DNA of 64,000 nucleotides, taken from contig NZ_JBBHKA010000001.1 of assembly GCF_037572775.1 (NCBI RefSeq), positions 2,666,001 through 2,730,000 on the forward strand, given 5' to 3'. Shown here in pieces: positions 9,162 through 19,391 of the stretch; position 1 is the stretch's first letter, and the number at the start of each line of letters is the position of its first letter. This DNA is from Ramlibacter sp. PS4R-6. GTDB taxonomy: Bacteria > Pseudomonadota > Gammaproteobacteria > Burkholderiales > Burkholderiaceae_C. The position numbers and the translations under genes were made by a program. The notes under the pieces were generated by a model. The model was not told the DNA's origin, searched no databases, and worked only from the letters and a program-made list of their open reading frames with translations.

Positions 9162-11261
9162 ATGACCGCTGAATACAAGGTGCACGGCGACGTGGCCGTG
9201 ATCACGATGAACAACCCGCCCGTCAACGGCCTGGGCCACGCCACGCGGCTGGGCATCGCCGAAGGCGTCGACAAGGCCAACGCCGACCCGGCGGTGAAGG
9301 CGATCGTCATCACCGGCGCCGGCAAGGCCTTCTCCGGCGGCGCCGACATCAAGGAGTTCGGCTCGCCCAAGGCACTGGCCGAACCGAACCTGCTGTCGGT
9401 CATCTCGACGGTGGAGAACTCGGCCAAGCCGGTCGTCGCGGCCGTGCACTCGGTCGCGATGGGCGGCGGCCTCGAGCTCGCGCTCGGCTGCCATTACCGC
9501 ATCGCCGCGCCCGGCACGAATGTGGCGCTGCCCGAAGTGAAGCTGGGCCTCATCCCCGGCGCCGGCGGCACGGTGCGCCTGCCGCGCGCGCTGGGTGTCG
9601 AAGTCGCGCTGAACATGATCGTGAGCGGCGAGCCGGTCAAGAGCGAGATGCTGGCGCAACTGCCCGGCCAGAAGCTGTTCGACAAGATGGCGTCGTCGCC
9701 CGAATCGCTGGCCGAAGAAGCGCTGGCCTACGCGCGTTCCGTCGCCGATGCACGCCCGCTGCCGCGCGTGCGCGACCTGCCGGCCAAGCACCCGCTGGGC
9801 GATGCGTACTTCCAGTTCGCGCGCAACATGGTCAAGGGCATGGCCAAGAACCTGCCGGCGCCCGCCAAGTGCGTGGACACGGTGGAGAACGCCACCAAGA
9901 TGAAGTTCGACGACGCCCTCGCGCAGGAGCGTGTCGAGTTCATGGCGCTGATGCTCACGCCGGAATCGCGCGCGCTGCGCCACCTGTTCATGGCCGAGCG
10001 CGCCGCTTCCAAGATTCCCGATGTGCCGGAAGACACGCCCAAGCGCGACATCAAGAAGGTCGGCGTGATCGGCGCCGGCACCATGGGCGGCGGCATCACC
10101 ATGAACTTCCTGAGCGCCGGCATCCCCGTGACCATGCTGGAGACCAAGCAGGAGGCGCTGGACCGTGGCGTCGCCACCATTCGCAAGAACTACGAGGCGC
10201 AGGTCAAGAAGGGCAAGCTCAAGCAGGACAAGTACGAGCAGCGCATGGGCCTGCTGAAGACCACGCTGGCCTACGACGACCTGAAGGATGCCGACCTGAT
10301 CATCGAGGCGGTGTTCGAGGAGATGGGCGTCAAGCAGAAGGTGTTCGAGCAGCTCGACGCCGTCGCCAAGCCGGGCGCGATCCTGGCCTCCAACACCTCG
10401 ACGCTGGACGTGAACAAGATCGCCTCGTTCACCAAGCGCCCGCAGGACGTGGTCGGCATGCACTTCTTCAGCCCGGCCAACGTGATGAAGCTGCTGGAAG
10501 TGGTGCGCGGCGACAAGACCGCCAAGGACGTGCTGGCCACCGTGATGGCCATCGCCAAGGCGATCAAGAAGACCGCCGTCGTCTCGGGCGTGTGCGACGG
10601 CTTCATCGGCAACCGCATGATCGAGCAGTACAGCCGCCAGGCCGGCTTCCTGCTGGACGAGGGCGCCACGCCGCAGCAGGTGGACAAGGCCATCGAGAAG
10701 TTCGGCTTCGCGATGGGCCCGTTCCGCATGGGCGACCTCGCGGGCAACGACATCGGCTGGGCCATCCGCAAGCGCCGCGCCACCGAGCGCGCCGACATGA
10801 AATACAGCAAGACCGCCGACAAGCTGTGCGAGCTGGGCCGCTTCGGCCAGAAGACCGGCGCCGGCTGGTACGACTACCAGGAAGGCAAGCGCGACGCGAT
10901 TCCCTCCAAGCTGGTCGAGGAAATGATCGCGGCGCACCGCAAGGAGCTGGGCATCACCCCGCGCAAGATCAGCGACGAGGAGATCGTGCAGCGCCTGGTG
11001 TTCGCGCTGGTGAACGAAGGCTCGCACATCCTCGAGGACAAGATCGCCGCCCGCGCGAGCGACATCGACATGGTCTACATCACCGGCTACGGCTTCCCGT
11101 TCCACCGCGGCGGCCCGATGCTCTACGCCGACCAGGTGGGCCTGTACAACGTGGCCCAGGCCATGAAGCGCTTCCAGAAGAACCCCAACGACGACGCGAA
11201 GTTCTGGGAACCCGCGCCGCTGCTCGCCCGCCTCGCGGCCGAAGGCAAGACCTTTAACTGA
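9162..11261 (+). CDS. fadB: Bifunctional enoyl-CoA hydratase / 3-hydroxyacyl-CoA dehydrogenase
   Basis: This protein performs two consecutive steps of beta-oxidation, hydrating enoyl-CoA and oxidising the L-3-hydroxyacyl-CoA with NAD. The N-terminal crotonase domain (about 1-190) has the oxyanion-hole region [14 protein letters not shown] and both catalytic glutamates (GGGLELALG and [13 protein letters not shown]). The NAD-binding domain starts near residue 299 with [12 protein letters not shown], followed by the dehydrogenase helical domains to residue 699. The length and order match FadB/FadJ and peroxisomal bifunctional enzymes; which subtype is not settled. It is the first gene of a long operon, and a thiolase follows after 19 bases. 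Confidence 0.93.
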   Translation: MTAEYKVHGDVAVITMNNPPVNGLGHATRLGIAEGVDKANADPAVKAIVITGAGKAFSGGADIKEFGSPKALAEPNLLSVISTVENSAKPVVAAVHSVAMGGGLELALGCHYRIAAPGTNVALPEVKLGLIPGAGGTVRLPRALGVEVALNMIVSGEPVKSEMLAQLPGQKLFDKMASSPESLAEEALAYARSVADARPLPRVRDLPAKHPLGDAYFQFARNMVKGMAKNLPAPAKCVDTVENATKMKFDDALAQERVEFMALMLTPESRALRHLFMAERAASKIPDVPEDTPKRDIKKVGVIGAGTMGGGITMNFLSAGIPVTMLETKQEALDRGVATIRKNYEAQVKKGKLKQDKYEQRMGLLKTTLAYDDLKDADLIIEAVFEEMGVKQKVFEQLDAVAKPGAILASNTSTLDVNKIASFTKRPQDVVGMHFFSPANVMKLLEVVRGDKTAKDVLATVMAIAKAIKKTAVVSGVCDGFIGNRMIEQYSRQAGFLLDEGATPQQVDKAIEKFGFAMGPFRMGDLAGNDIGWAIRKRRATERADMKYSKTADKLCELGRFGQKTGAGWYDYQEGKRDAIPSKLVEEMIAAHRKELGITPRKISDEEIVQRLVFALVNEGSHILEDKIAARASDIDMVYITGYGFPFHRGGPMLYADQVGLYNVAQAMKRFQKNPNDDAKFWEPAPLLARLAAEGKTFN

Positions 11262-11280
11262 TTCGAACACGGAGCATCAC

Positions 11281-12456
11281 ATGACCAAAGCCGTCATCGT
11301 TTCCACCGCCCGCACGCCGCTCACCAAGAGCTGGAAGGGCGCCTTCAACATGACGCACGGCGCCACCCTGGGCGGCCATGCGGTCAAGCACGCGGTGCAG
11401 CGTGCCGGCATCGACGCCGCCGAAGTCGAGGACGTCCTCATGGGCTGCGCCAACCCCGAGGGCGCGACGGGCGCCAACATCGCGCGCCAGGTCGCGCTGA
11501 TGGCCGACATGCCGATCACCGTGTCCGGCGTTACCGTCAACCGCTTCTGCTCCTCGGGCCTGCAGACCATCGCGATGGCCTCGCAGCGCGTGATCGCGGG
11601 CGAGGGCGACGTGTACGTGGCCGGCGGCGTGGAGAGCATCTCGTGCGTGCAGCAGGAGATGAACCAGCACATGCTGTCCGACCCGTCGCTGGTCGCGAAG
11701 AAGCCCGAGATCTACTGGAGCATGCTGCAGACGGCCGAGCAGGTCGCCAAGCGCTACAACATCAGCAAGGACGCGCAGGACGAGTACGGCGCCGCCAGCC
11801 AGCAGAAGGCCTGCGCGGCGCAGGAAGCCGGCAAGTTCAAGGACGAGATCGTGCCGATCACGGTGAAGGCCGGCGTCGCCGACGCGGTGATGGGCCTGAT
11901 CACCAAGGAAGTGACCGCGTCGCAGGACGAGGGCCTGCGCCCGGGCACGACCAAGGAAGGCATCAGCGGCATCCGTTCGGCGATGCCCGGCGGCGTCATC
12001 ACCGCGGGCAATGCCAGCCAGTTCTCCGACGGCGCGGGCGCCTGCGTCGTGGTCAGCGAAGACTACGCGAGCCGCAAGAACCTCAAGCCGCTGGGCCGTT
12101 TCCTCGGCTTCGCGGTGGCGGGCTGCGAGCCCGACGAGATGGGCATCGGCCCGGTCTTCGCCGTGCCCAAGGTGCTCAAGCGCCTGGGCCTGAAGGTGAG
12201 CGACATCGACCTGTGGGAGCTGAACGAAGCCTTCGCGGTGCAGGTGCTGTACTGCCGTGACAAGCTGGGCATCCCGGCCGACCGCCTGAACGTGAACGGC
12301 GGCGCGATCGCGGTGGGCCACCCGTACGGCGTGTCGGGCCAGCGCCTGACGGGCCACGCGCTGATCGAAGGCAAGCGCCGCGGGGCGAAGAAGGTGGTCG
12401 TCACGATGTGCATCGGCGGCGGCATGGGGGCGGCGGGGGTGTTCGAGGTTCTGTAA
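11281..12456 (+). CDS. fadA: Acetyl-CoA acyltransferase (thiolase)
   Basis: This thiolase cleaves 3-ketoacyl-CoA to acetyl-CoA and a shortened acyl-CoA, completing the cycle begun by the preceding enzyme. It has 391 residues, the family length. The nucleophilic cysteine is C90 (NRFCSSGLQ), the histidine is H347 in GHPYGVSG (more often GHPLGASG), and the second cysteine is C377 (MCIGGGMG). A role in the reverse, biosynthetic direction (PhaA) is possible but the pairing with fadB argues for degradation. The next gene begins directly after its stop. Confidence 0.92.
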   Translation: MTKAVIVSTARTPLTKSWKGAFNMTHGATLGGHAVKHAVQRAGIDAAEVEDVLMGCANPEGATGANIARQVALMADMPITVSGVTVNRFCSSGLQTIAMASQRVIAGEGDVYVAGGVESISCVQQEMNQHMLSDPSLVAKKPEIYWSMLQTAEQVAKRYNISKDAQDEYGAASQQKACAAQEAGKFKDEIVPITVKAGVADAVMGLITKEVTASQDEGLRPGTTKEGISGIRSAMPGGVITAGNASQFSDGAGACVVVSEDYASRKNLKPLGRFLGFAVAGCEPDEMGIGPVFAVPKVLKRLGLKVSDIDLWELNEAFAVQVLYCRDKLGIPADRLNVNGGAIAVGHPYGVSGQRLTGHALIEGKRRGAKKVVVTMCIGGGMGAAGVFEVL

Positions 12457-14280
12457 ATGAACCTTCGAAACACGCTTTCCTTCCTCCTCTACGACTGGCT
12501 GCACGCCGACCGGCTGGCGTCGCGCGAACGGTTCTCGGACCATTCGCGCGAAACCTTCGACGCCGTGTTCGACACCTGCGAGCGCGTGGCGCGTGAGCGC
12601 TTCGCGCCGTTCAACCGCCTGGTGGACACCGAAGAGCCGCGCTTCGACGGCGAGAAGGTGATCCTGCCGCGCGCCTCGCACGAGGCGTGGAACGCCTACG
12701 TGGGCACCGGCATGCTGTCGGCGGCGCAGGACTACGACATCGGCGGCATGCAGCTGCCGTACGCGATCGAGGCGCCGGCCAACGCGATCTTCACGATCGC
12801 ATCGGCCTCCATCGCGGGCGGCATGCTCACCACGGGCAATGCCAACCTGCTGATGGCGCACGGCACCGAGGCGCAGAAGCAGGTCTTCGCGCTGAACGAA
12901 TTCAGCGGCCGCTGGTCCGGGACGATGGCGCTGTCGGAGCCGCAAGCCGGCTCGTCGCTGTCCGACGTCGCGACGCGCGCGGTTCCGGACGGCAGCGATT
13001 TCGAAAGCGACCCGCTCGGTGCGCGCTACCGCCTCAAGGGCAACAAGATGTGGATCTCGGCGGCCGAGCACGAGCTCACCGAGAACATCATCCACCTGGC
13101 GCTGGCGAAGATTCCCGGCCCGGACGGCAAGCTCGTGCCCGGCACCAAGGGCATCTCGCTCTTCATCGTCCCCAAGAAATTGGTGGATGCGCAGGGCCAG
13201 CTCACGGGCGAGCGCAACGACGTCGCGCTGGCGGGCCTGAACCACAAGCTCGGCTGGCGCGGCACGACCAACACGCTGCTCAATTTCGGCGAAGGCAAGT
13301 ACCCGGTTCGCGGCCAGGCGGGCGCCATCGGCTACCTCGTGGGCAAGCCGGGCGAAGGCCTGCGCTGCATGTTCCACATGATGAACGAGGCGCGCATCGC
13401 GATCGGCATGGGCGCGACGGCGCTGGGCCTCGCGGGCTACTACGCATCGCTCGAGTACGCGAAGCAGCGGCCGCAAGGCCGGCCGGTGGGCCCCGAAGGC
13501 AAGGACCCGGCCCAGCCGCAGGTGCGCATCATCGAGCACGCCGACGTCAAGCGCATGCTGCTCACGCAGAAGTCGTATTGCGAAGGCGCGCTGGCGCTGA
13601 TGCTGTTCTGCGCGCGCCTGATCGACGAGCAGCACACCGGCACGCCGGAGGCCGCGGAAGAAGCGCGCCTGCTGCTCGAGGTGCTGACGCCCATCGCCAA
13701 GAGCTGGCCTTCGGAGAACTGCCTGGAGGCGAATTCGCTCGCGATCCAGGTGCACGGCGGCTACGGCTACACGCGCGACTTCCCGGTGGAGCAGTACTGG
13801 CGCGACCAGCGCCTGAACATGATCCACGAGGGCACGCACGGCATCCAGGCCGCGGACCTGCTGGGCCGCAAGGTGGTGATGGAAGGCGGCAAGGGCCTGC
13901 AGCTGCTGGCGCAGCGCATCAACGCGACCATCGAACGCGCCATGCAGCGCAGCGACCTCGCGGAGTTCGCCAACGCGCTGGCCAAGGCGCTGCAGCAGGT
14001 GGGGGCCGCGACCAAGTCCGCGTGGGCCACGGCGAACCCCGCCGAGGCGCTCGCCAATGCGGTGCCGTACATGCAGGCCTTCGGCCACATGGTGCTGGCG
14101 TGGACCTGGCTCGACGTCGTGCTGGCGATTCCCGACGATGCGAAGGATGCCGCCCACACGGGCCGGCGCGCCGCGGCCCAGTACTTCTTCCGCTACGAGC
14201 TGCCGAAGCTCGACGCCTGGCTGAAGGTGGTTGCCACGCGCGACCCCACCTGCGCGCAGGTGCCGGAGGAAGCGTTCTGA
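12457..14280 (+). CDS. Acyl-CoA dehydrogenase (long, 607 aa)
   Basis: This flavoprotein introduces the double bond at the first step of acyl-CoA oxidation. It starts with no gap after the thiolase stop. At 607 residues it belongs to the long subfamily with an extra C-terminal helical domain, common in beta-oxidation operons of Betaproteobacteria. The flavin/substrate region includes [17 protein letters not shown] and [14 protein letters not shown], and the C-terminal half contains the [20 protein letters not shown] motif. The stop overlaps the start of a small membrane-protein gene (TGATG). Confidence 0.92.
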   Translation: MNLRNTLSFLLYDWLHADRLASRERFSDHSRETFDAVFDTCERVARERFAPFNRLVDTEEPRFDGEKVILPRASHEAWNAYVGTGMLSAAQDYDIGGMQLPYAIEAPANAIFTIASASIAGGMLTTGNANLLMAHGTEAQKQVFALNEFSGRWSGTMALSEPQAGSSLSDVATRAVPDGSDFESDPLGARYRLKGNKMWISAAEHELTENIIHLALAKIPGPDGKLVPGTKGISLFIVPKKLVDAQGQLTGERNDVALAGLNHKLGWRGTTNTLLNFGEGKYPVRGQAGAIGYLVGKPGEGLRCMFHMMNEARIAIGMGATALGLAGYYASLEYAKQRPQGRPVGPEGKDPAQPQVRIIEHADVKRMLLTQKSYCEGALALMLFCARLIDEQHTGTPEAAEEARLLLEVLTPIAKSWPSENCLEANSLAIQVHGGYGYTRDFPVEQYWRDQRLNMIHEGTHGIQAADLLGRKVVMEGGKGLQLLAQRINATIERAMQRSDLAEFANALAKALQQVGAATKSAWATANPAEALANAVPYMQAFGHMVLAWTWLDVVLAIPDDAKDAAHTGRRAAAQYFFRYELPKLDAWLKVVATRDPTCAQVPEEAF

Positions 14281-14522
14281 TGGCGACGCCACGCGCGCGG
14301 GCCTGGGTCGAGCGCCTGGCCTGGATCGCGATCTACGGCGGTATCTTCGCCATCATCCTGGGCGTTATCTCCGGCGAGGTCCACGTCATCGCCGGCTGGT
14401 CGCTCGGCGTGCTCGGCGGCATGGCGGTGGCCGCCGGCGTCGTGCTCATCGTCGTGCGTTCGCGCATGGCCGAAACCGCCGCACCCGGCGCACAATCGAA
14501 TTCCCCCGAAGGAAAGCCATGA
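14280..14522 (+). CDS. Small two-span membrane protein, 80 aa
   Basis: I do not recognise this protein. It has 80 residues with two predicted membrane helices (LAWIAIYGGIFAIILGVISG and VIAGWSLGVLGGMAVAAGVVL) joined by a short turn, and a polar tail rich in Ser, Pro and Gly. It is squeezed between the acyl-CoA dehydrogenase and an SDR gene and overlaps both by a few bases (TGATG, then ATGA), so it is certainly co-translated with them. It may help anchor the pathway at the membrane, but that is a guess. Confidence 0.72.
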   Translation: MATPRARAWVERLAWIAIYGGIFAIILGVISGEVHVIAGWSLGVLGGMAVAAGVVLIVVRSRMAETAAPGAQSNSPEGKP

Positions 14523-15313
14523 CCGTCCGCACCACCTCCCAGCTCTTCGACCTGACAGGGCGCACGGCGCTCGTCACCGGCGGCTCGCGCGGGCTGGGCC
14601 TGCAGATCGCGCACGCGCTGGGAGAAGCCGGCGCGAAGGTGATGCTGAGCGCGCGCAAGGAAGGCGAGCTCGAGGAAGCGGTGGCCGAGCTGCAAGCCGC
14701 CGGCATCGACGCGCGCTGGAGCGCCGCCGACTGTGCCAAGGAAGAAGACATCCGCGGCCTGGCCGAGCACACGCTCGAGCGCATGGGCGACGTCGACATC
14801 CTCGTCAACAACGCCGGCGCCGCCTGGGGCTCGCCCGCCGAGGACCATCCGGTCGAAGCGTGGGACAAGGTGATGAACCTGAACGTGCGCGGCTATTTCA
14901 TCCTGTCGCAGCACCTGGCGAAGAAGTCGATGATCCCGCGCAGGAAGGGCCGCATCATCAACGTCGCTTCGATCGCGGGCCTGGGCGGCAACCCGCCCGA
15001 CCTGCCCACGCTGGCCTACAACACCTCCAAGGGCGCGGTGATCACGTTCACACAGGCGCTGGCATGCGAGTGGGGCAAGTACGGAATCAACGTCAACGCC
15101 ATCTGCCCGGGCTTCTTCCCCAGCAAGATGACGCAAGGCACGCTCGACCGCATCGGCGAGGACAAGCTGGCGGAGAACGCGCCGCTGCGCCGCCTGGGCG
15201 ACGACGAGGACCTGAAGGGCATCACGCTGCTGTACGCGTCGGATGCCGGCAAGCACATCACCGGCCAGTGGCTGGCGGTCGACGGCGGCGTCAGCGTGGT
15301 GACGGGAGGCTGA
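14519..15313 (+). CDS. Short-chain dehydrogenase/reductase (SDR)
   Basis: This is a classical SDR oxidoreductase of 264 residues. The cofactor motif TGGSRGLG starts at residue 20, NNAG at 97, and the catalytic serine, tyrosine and lysine are S151, Y167 and K171 (YNTSK). The C-terminal end ITGQWLAVDGGVSVVTGG is typical. In this operon it could act on a 3-hydroxy/ketoacyl-CoA or an alcohol derived from the fatty substrate; the actual substrate cannot be read from the sequence. Its start overlaps the preceding stop (ATGA). Confidence 0.9.
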   Translation: MTVRTTSQLFDLTGRTALVTGGSRGLGLQIAHALGEAGAKVMLSARKEGELEEAVAELQAAGIDARWSAADCAKEEDIRGLAEHTLERMGDVDILVNNAGAAWGSPAEDHPVEAWDKVMNLNVRGYFILSQHLAKKSMIPRRKGRIINVASIAGLGGNPPDLPTLAYNTSKGAVITFTQALACEWGKYGINVNAICPGFFPSKMTQGTLDRIGEDKLAENAPLRRLGDDEDLKGITLLYASDAGKHITGQWLAVDGGVSVVTGG

Positions 15314-15315
15314 GC

Positions 15316-15744
15316 ATGAATTTCGGCGTCAAGATCCCCTTCGTCGAACTCCTGGGCTTCTCGCTGGAGAAGTTCGAGGGCGGCAATTCCGAGATCGCCT
15401 ACGAGGCCAGGCCTGAGCACCTCAATTCCTTCGGCGTGACGCACGGCGGCGCGTGCATGACCCTGCTGGACGTGACGATGGCCGCGGCCGCGCGCAGCGC
15501 GCAGCCCGAGATGGGCGTGGTCACCATCGAGATGAAGACCACCTTCATGCAGCCGGCGCGCGGCAAGCTCACCGGCAGGGGGCACCTGATGCACCGCACG
15601 GCCACGATGGCTTTCACCGAAGCCACCATCTTCGACGCCGACGGCAAGCCTTGCGCCCATTCCACGGGCACCTTCAAGTACGTCCCGCGCCTGCCCACGG
15701 GCGCCAAGAGCGTCAACCCGCTGAACACCATCTCGACCGATTGA
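15316..15744 (+). CDS. Hotdog-fold thioesterase (PaaI family)
   Basis: This 142-residue protein has the single hotdog domain of PaaI-type acyl-CoA thioesterases, which release the free acid from CoA esters. The signature HLNSFGVTHGGACMTLLDVTM carries the HGG turn and the acidic residue on the central helix used in catalysis, and VTIEMKTTFMQPARGKL is the usual second strand region. It starts two bases after the SDR stop. In a degradation operon it may rescue stalled CoA esters. Confidence 0.88.
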   Translation: MNFGVKIPFVELLGFSLEKFEGGNSEIAYEARPEHLNSFGVTHGGACMTLLDVTMAAAARSAQPEMGVVTIEMKTTFMQPARGKLTGRGHLMHRTATMAFTEATIFDADGKPCAHSTGTFKYVPRLPTGAKSVNPLNTISTD

Positions 15745-15752
15745 GGCTCGCC

Positions 15753-16769
15753 ATGCCGCAGAACAAGCAGATCCTCCTGGACAACCGCCCGCAGGGCGAA
15801 GCCACCGCATCCAACTTCAAGCTGGTGACCGGCGATACGCCCGCGCTGCAGGACGGGCAGGTGCTGGTGCGCCACCACTACCTGAGCCTGGACCCGTACA
15901 TGCGCGGCCGCATGAACGACGCCAAGAGCTACGCGCAGCCGCAGCCGCTGGGGCAGGTGATGCAGGGCGGCACCGTGGGTGAAGTGGTCGAGAGCAAGTC
16001 GCCGAAGTACAAGGCCGGCGACAAGGTGGTCGGCATGGGCGGCTGGCAGGAGTACAGCGTCGTCAGCGCCGAGCAACCCGGCGCCCTGCGCAAGGTCGAC
16101 ACCACGCACGTGCCGATCTCGCACTACCTCGGCGCGGTCGGCATGCCCGGGGTGACGGCGTGGTATGGCCTGGTGAAGATCATCGACGCCAAGGCCGGGC
16201 AGACCGTGGCAGTGAGCGCGGCGACCGGCGCGGTCGGCAGCGCCTTCGGCGCGCTCGCCAAGGCGCGCGGCCTGCGCGTCGTCGGCATCGCCGGCGGCGC
16301 CGACAAGTGCAACTACGCGGTGAAGGAGATCGGCTTCGACGCCTGCATCGACTACCGCGAGCACAAGGACGCGGGCTCGCTCTCGAAGGCGCTGAAGGAA
16401 GCGGCGCCCGACGGCATCTCCGGGTACTTCGAGAACGTCGGCGGCATGGTGATGGACGCCGTGATGACGCGCATGAACGCCTTCAGCCGCATCGCGCTGT
16501 GCGGGATGATCGCGGGCTACGACGGCAAGCCGGTTCCCATGTCGTTCCCGCAGCTGCTCCTGACCAACCGCATGCGCCTCGAAGGTTTCATCGTCAGCGA
16601 GCACATGGAGGTGTGGCCCGATGCGCTGTCGGAGCTGGGCCAGCTGGTGGGCAGCGGCAAGTTCCGCCCGCGCGAGTCGGTGGCGCAGGGCATCGAGTCG
16701 GCGCCCGAGGCCTTCCTGGGCCTGCTCAAGGGCAAGAATTTCGGCAAGCAGCTCGTCAAGCTGACCTGA
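15753..16769 (+). CDS. NADP-dependent MDR oxidoreductase (alkenal/prostaglandin reductase type)
   Basis: This medium-chain reductase of 338 residues belongs to the zinc-free CurA/prostaglandin-reductase group, which reduces the double bond of alpha,beta-unsaturated carbonyls using NADPH. The landmarks are LSLDPYMRGRM near residue 48, the nucleotide-binding AATGAVGSAFGALAKARG near 155, and the family-typical YFENVGGMVMDAVM. In this operon it may detoxify or salvage enones that arise from lipid breakdown. ATG 15753 lies 8 bases after the thioesterase stop. Confidence 0.88.
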   Translation: MPQNKQILLDNRPQGEATASNFKLVTGDTPALQDGQVLVRHHYLSLDPYMRGRMNDAKSYAQPQPLGQVMQGGTVGEVVESKSPKYKAGDKVVGMGGWQEYSVVSAEQPGALRKVDTTHVPISHYLGAVGMPGVTAWYGLVKIIDAKAGQTVAVSAATGAVGSAFGALAKARGLRVVGIAGGADKCNYAVKEIGFDACIDYREHKDAGSLSKALKEAAPDGISGYFENVGGMVMDAVMTRMNAFSRIALCGMIAGYDGKPVPMSFPQLLLTNRMRLEGFIVSEHMEVWPDALSELGQLVGSGKFRPRESVAQGIESAPEAFLGLLKGKNFGKQLVKLT

Positions 16770-16779
16770 GGAAGCGCCC

Positions 16780-18420
16780 ATGCATGCGACGCACGAGGTC
16801 CTCAACCAGCCTGTGCCGCTCGCGGGCTATAACCTGTTCGCGGGCAACCGCGCGCTGCACGACGCGCTGAAGTTCAACGCCCCCGCGCTGGACACGACGC
16901 CGCTCGCCGAACTCGGCGCGCTGGCGGGCAGCGAGGAATTCCAGGCCCATGCGCGGCTGGCCAACGTGCATACGCCGCAGCTGCGCACGCACGACCGCTA
17001 CGGGCACCGGCTCGACGAGGTCGAGTTCCACCCCAGCTACCACGCGCTCATGGGCGCGGCCGTCGCCGCCGGCCTGCACGGCACGCCGTGGGCGGGCGGC
17101 AGTGCTTCGCCGCACGTCTTGCGGGCAGCCGGCTTCATGCAGTTCACGGAGCTCGAGCCCTCGGTGCTGTGCCCCATTTCAATGACCTATGCGGTCACGC
17201 CGGCCCTGCGCGGCAACGCGAAGGTGCATGCCGACTGGGCGCCCAAGCTCACGAGCCGTGGCTACGACCCCAAGCTCAGGCCTTGGCGCGACAAGCCCGG
17301 CGTGACCATGGGCATGGGTATGACGGAGAAGCAGGGCGGCTCCGACGTGCGCGCGAACACGACGCAAGCCGCACCGGATGGCGAGGATGGCTGGGGCCGG
17401 CGCTTCCGCCTCACGGGCCACAAGTGGTTCTTCTCGGCGCCCATGTGCGACGCCTTCCTCGTGCTCGCGCAGGCGCCGCAAGGTCTGTCGTGCTTCTTCC
17501 TGCCGCGCGTGCTGCCCGACGGCAGCGTGAACGCCATCCGCATCCAGCGGCTGAAGGACAAACTGGGCAACAAGGCCAACGCCAGCTCCGAAGTGGAGTT
17601 CGACGAAGCCTTTGCCTGGCTGGTGGGCGACGAAGGGCGCGGCGTGCCGCAGATCCTCGAAATGGGCACGATGACGCGACTGGACTGCGCGCTCGGCACC
17701 AGCGGCTTGATGCGGCAAGCCTTGTCGATCGCCCTGGACCACACGGCGCAACGCTCGGCCTTCGGCAAGAAGCTGATCGAACAGCCCCTGATGCGCAATG
17801 TGCTGGCGGACCTGGCGCTGGAAAGCGAAGCCGCCACCGCGCTCGCCATCCGACTCGCGCGCGCCTTCGACAAACCCGCCGATGCGCACGAGGCCGCGAT
17901 GGCGCGCCTGCTCACGCCCATCGCGAAGTTCTGGATCTGCAAGCGCGGCAGCGCCTTCGCGCAGGAAGCGATGGAGTGCCTGGGCGGCAACGGCTACGTG
18001 GAGGAGGGCGGCCAGGGCACCATGGCGCGGATCTACCGCGAGATGCCGCTCAACTCGATCTGGGAAGGCGCCGGCAACATCATGGCGCTGGACCTGCTGC
18101 GCGCGCTGCGCAAGGGCGATGCCGCGGCCGCGCTCGCGCAGGAGCTCGCGCCGGCTCGCGGTGCGCACACCGCGCTCGACCGCATGGTGCAGTCGCTGCC
18201 CACGCGCGTGGAGGAGCTGGCCACCGAAACCCAGGCGAGGCGCCTCGCGCAGGACGTGGCGCTCACCGTGCAGGCGGCGATGCTGGCGCAGGCGGCGCCT
18301 GCGGCGGTGTTCGCGGCCTTCTGCGATTCGCGCCTGGGCGGCGACTGGGGGCAGGCCTTCGGCACGCTGCCGGCTTCCGCCGACTTCGATACGATCATCG
18401 CGCGCGCCCTGCCGCGCTGA
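16780..18420 (+). CDS. AidB-like acyl-CoA dehydrogenase
   Basis: This 546-residue flavoprotein resembles AidB, the acyl-CoA dehydrogenase homologue of the adaptive response to alkylation damage. Family marks are the length, the early HDRYGHRLDEVEFHPSYH segment, MGMTEKQGGSDVRANTT, and ECLGGNGYVEEGG with RIYREMPLNSIWEGAGN near the C-terminus. AidB has weak dehydrogenase activity and binds DNA; I cannot tell from sequence whether this copy does either. The gene two places downstream is the alkyltransferase ogt, which supports a link to alkylation. It starts behind GAGGAAGCGCCC. Confidence 0.87.
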   Translation: MHATHEVLNQPVPLAGYNLFAGNRALHDALKFNAPALDTTPLAELGALAGSEEFQAHARLANVHTPQLRTHDRYGHRLDEVEFHPSYHALMGAAVAAGLHGTPWAGGSASPHVLRAAGFMQFTELEPSVLCPISMTYAVTPALRGNAKVHADWAPKLTSRGYDPKLRPWRDKPGVTMGMGMTEKQGGSDVRANTTQAAPDGEDGWGRRFRLTGHKWFFSAPMCDAFLVLAQAPQGLSCFFLPRVLPDGSVNAIRIQRLKDKLGNKANASSEVEFDEAFAWLVGDEGRGVPQILEMGTMTRLDCALGTSGLMRQALSIALDHTAQRSAFGKKLIEQPLMRNVLADLALESEAATALAIRLARAFDKPADAHEAAMARLLTPIAKFWICKRGSAFAQEAMECLGGNGYVEEGGQGTMARIYREMPLNSIWEGAGNIMALDLLRALRKGDAAAALAQELAPARGAHTALDRMVQSLPTRVEELATETQARRLAQDVALTVQAAMLAQAAPAAVFAAFCDSRLGGDWGQAFGTLPASADFDTIIARALPR

Positions 18421-18430
18421 AGGACACGAG

Positions 18431-19384
18431 ATGCCCGAACTGATCCTGCACCACTACCCCATGTCGCCGTTCGCGGAGAAGATTCGCACGGCGCTGGGTT
18501 TCAAGAAGCTCGCGTGGCACTCGGTGCACATCCCGAACATCCTGCCGAAGCCCGACGTGGTGGCGCTGACCGGCGGCTACCGCCGCACGCCGGTGCTGCA
18601 GGTCGGCGCCGACATCTATTGCGACACCACGCTGATCTGCGACGTGCTCGAGCACATCCAGCCCGAGCCCACGTTCTACCCGGCGCACCTCAAGGGCGTG
18701 GCGCGCGTCTTCGCCCAGTGGGCCGACACCACGCTGTTCTGGTCGTCGATGACGTACAGCTTCCAGCCGAAGGCACAGGCCGACCTCTTCAAGGGCCTGC
18801 CGCCGGAAGCCGGCAAGGCCTTCATGGAAGATCGCAAGGCGATGCACGCCAACATGGTCCGCCTGCGCACGGGCGACGCGACGTCGGCCTACCGCTCCTA
18901 CCTGCGCCGCATCGCGCACATGGCCGAGGAGCACGATTACCTCTTCGGCCTGGAGCCGTGCATCGCCGACCTGGCGACCTACCACCCGCTGTGGTTCACG
19001 CGCCGGCAGGCCGCCAGCCTGGCCGGGATCCTCGCGACCACGCCCGCCGTGCTGGAGTGGATGGACCGCATCGAGGCGATCGGCCATGGGGCGATGGAGA
19101 AATTCGACTCGGCCAGCGCCATCGAAGTGGCCAAGCGCGCCGACCCGCTGCCGGCCGCCCAGAAGATGCTGGTCGACAGCGCCTTCCAGGACGACCACGG
19201 CATCCCGCTCGGCACTCGCGTGACGATCACGCCCGAAACGTTCGGCACCGAGCCGACCGAGGGCACGCTGCTGGCCGCGACGCGCACGCACTACACGCTG
19301 GAGCGCGAGGACCCGCGCGCCGGCGTCGTGCACGTGCACTTCCCGCGCATCGGCTACGTGCTGCGCAAGGTCGAAGCCGCCTGA
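18431..19384 (+). CDS. Glutathione S-transferase family protein with C-terminal extension
   Basis: This protein of 317 residues starts with a thioredoxin-like GST domain (HHYPMSPFAEKIRTALGFK, then YRRTPVLQVG and the SNAIL-like position DTTLICDVLEHI), followed by a helical domain. It is about 90 residues longer than a standard GST; the last 60 residues look beta-rich (GTRVTITPETFG and a VVHVHFPRIGYVLRKV end) and I do not recognise them. It lies between the AidB-like gene and ogt, where conjugation of electrophiles would fit. The substrate is unknown. Confidence 0.85.
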   Translation: MPELILHHYPMSPFAEKIRTALGFKKLAWHSVHIPNILPKPDVVALTGGYRRTPVLQVGADIYCDTTLICDVLEHIQPEPTFYPAHLKGVARVFAQWADTTLFWSSMTYSFQPKAQADLFKGLPPEAGKAFMEDRKAMHANMVRLRTGDATSAYRSYLRRIAHMAEEHDYLFGLEPCIADLATYHPLWFTRRQAASLAGILATTPAVLEWMDRIEAIGHGAMEKFDSASAIEVAKRADPLPAAQKMLVDSAFQDDHGIPLGTRVTITPETFGTEPTEGTLLAATRTHYTLEREDPRAGVVHVHFPRIGYVLRKVEAA

Positions 19385-19391
19385 CGCTTCG

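Noticed and set aside
11254..14292. A 1012-codon open frame on the minus strand opposite the thiolase and acyl-CoA dehydrogenase
   Set aside because: Composition is Arg/His/Ala-rich without motifs, and the plus strand encodes two clear enzymes there.
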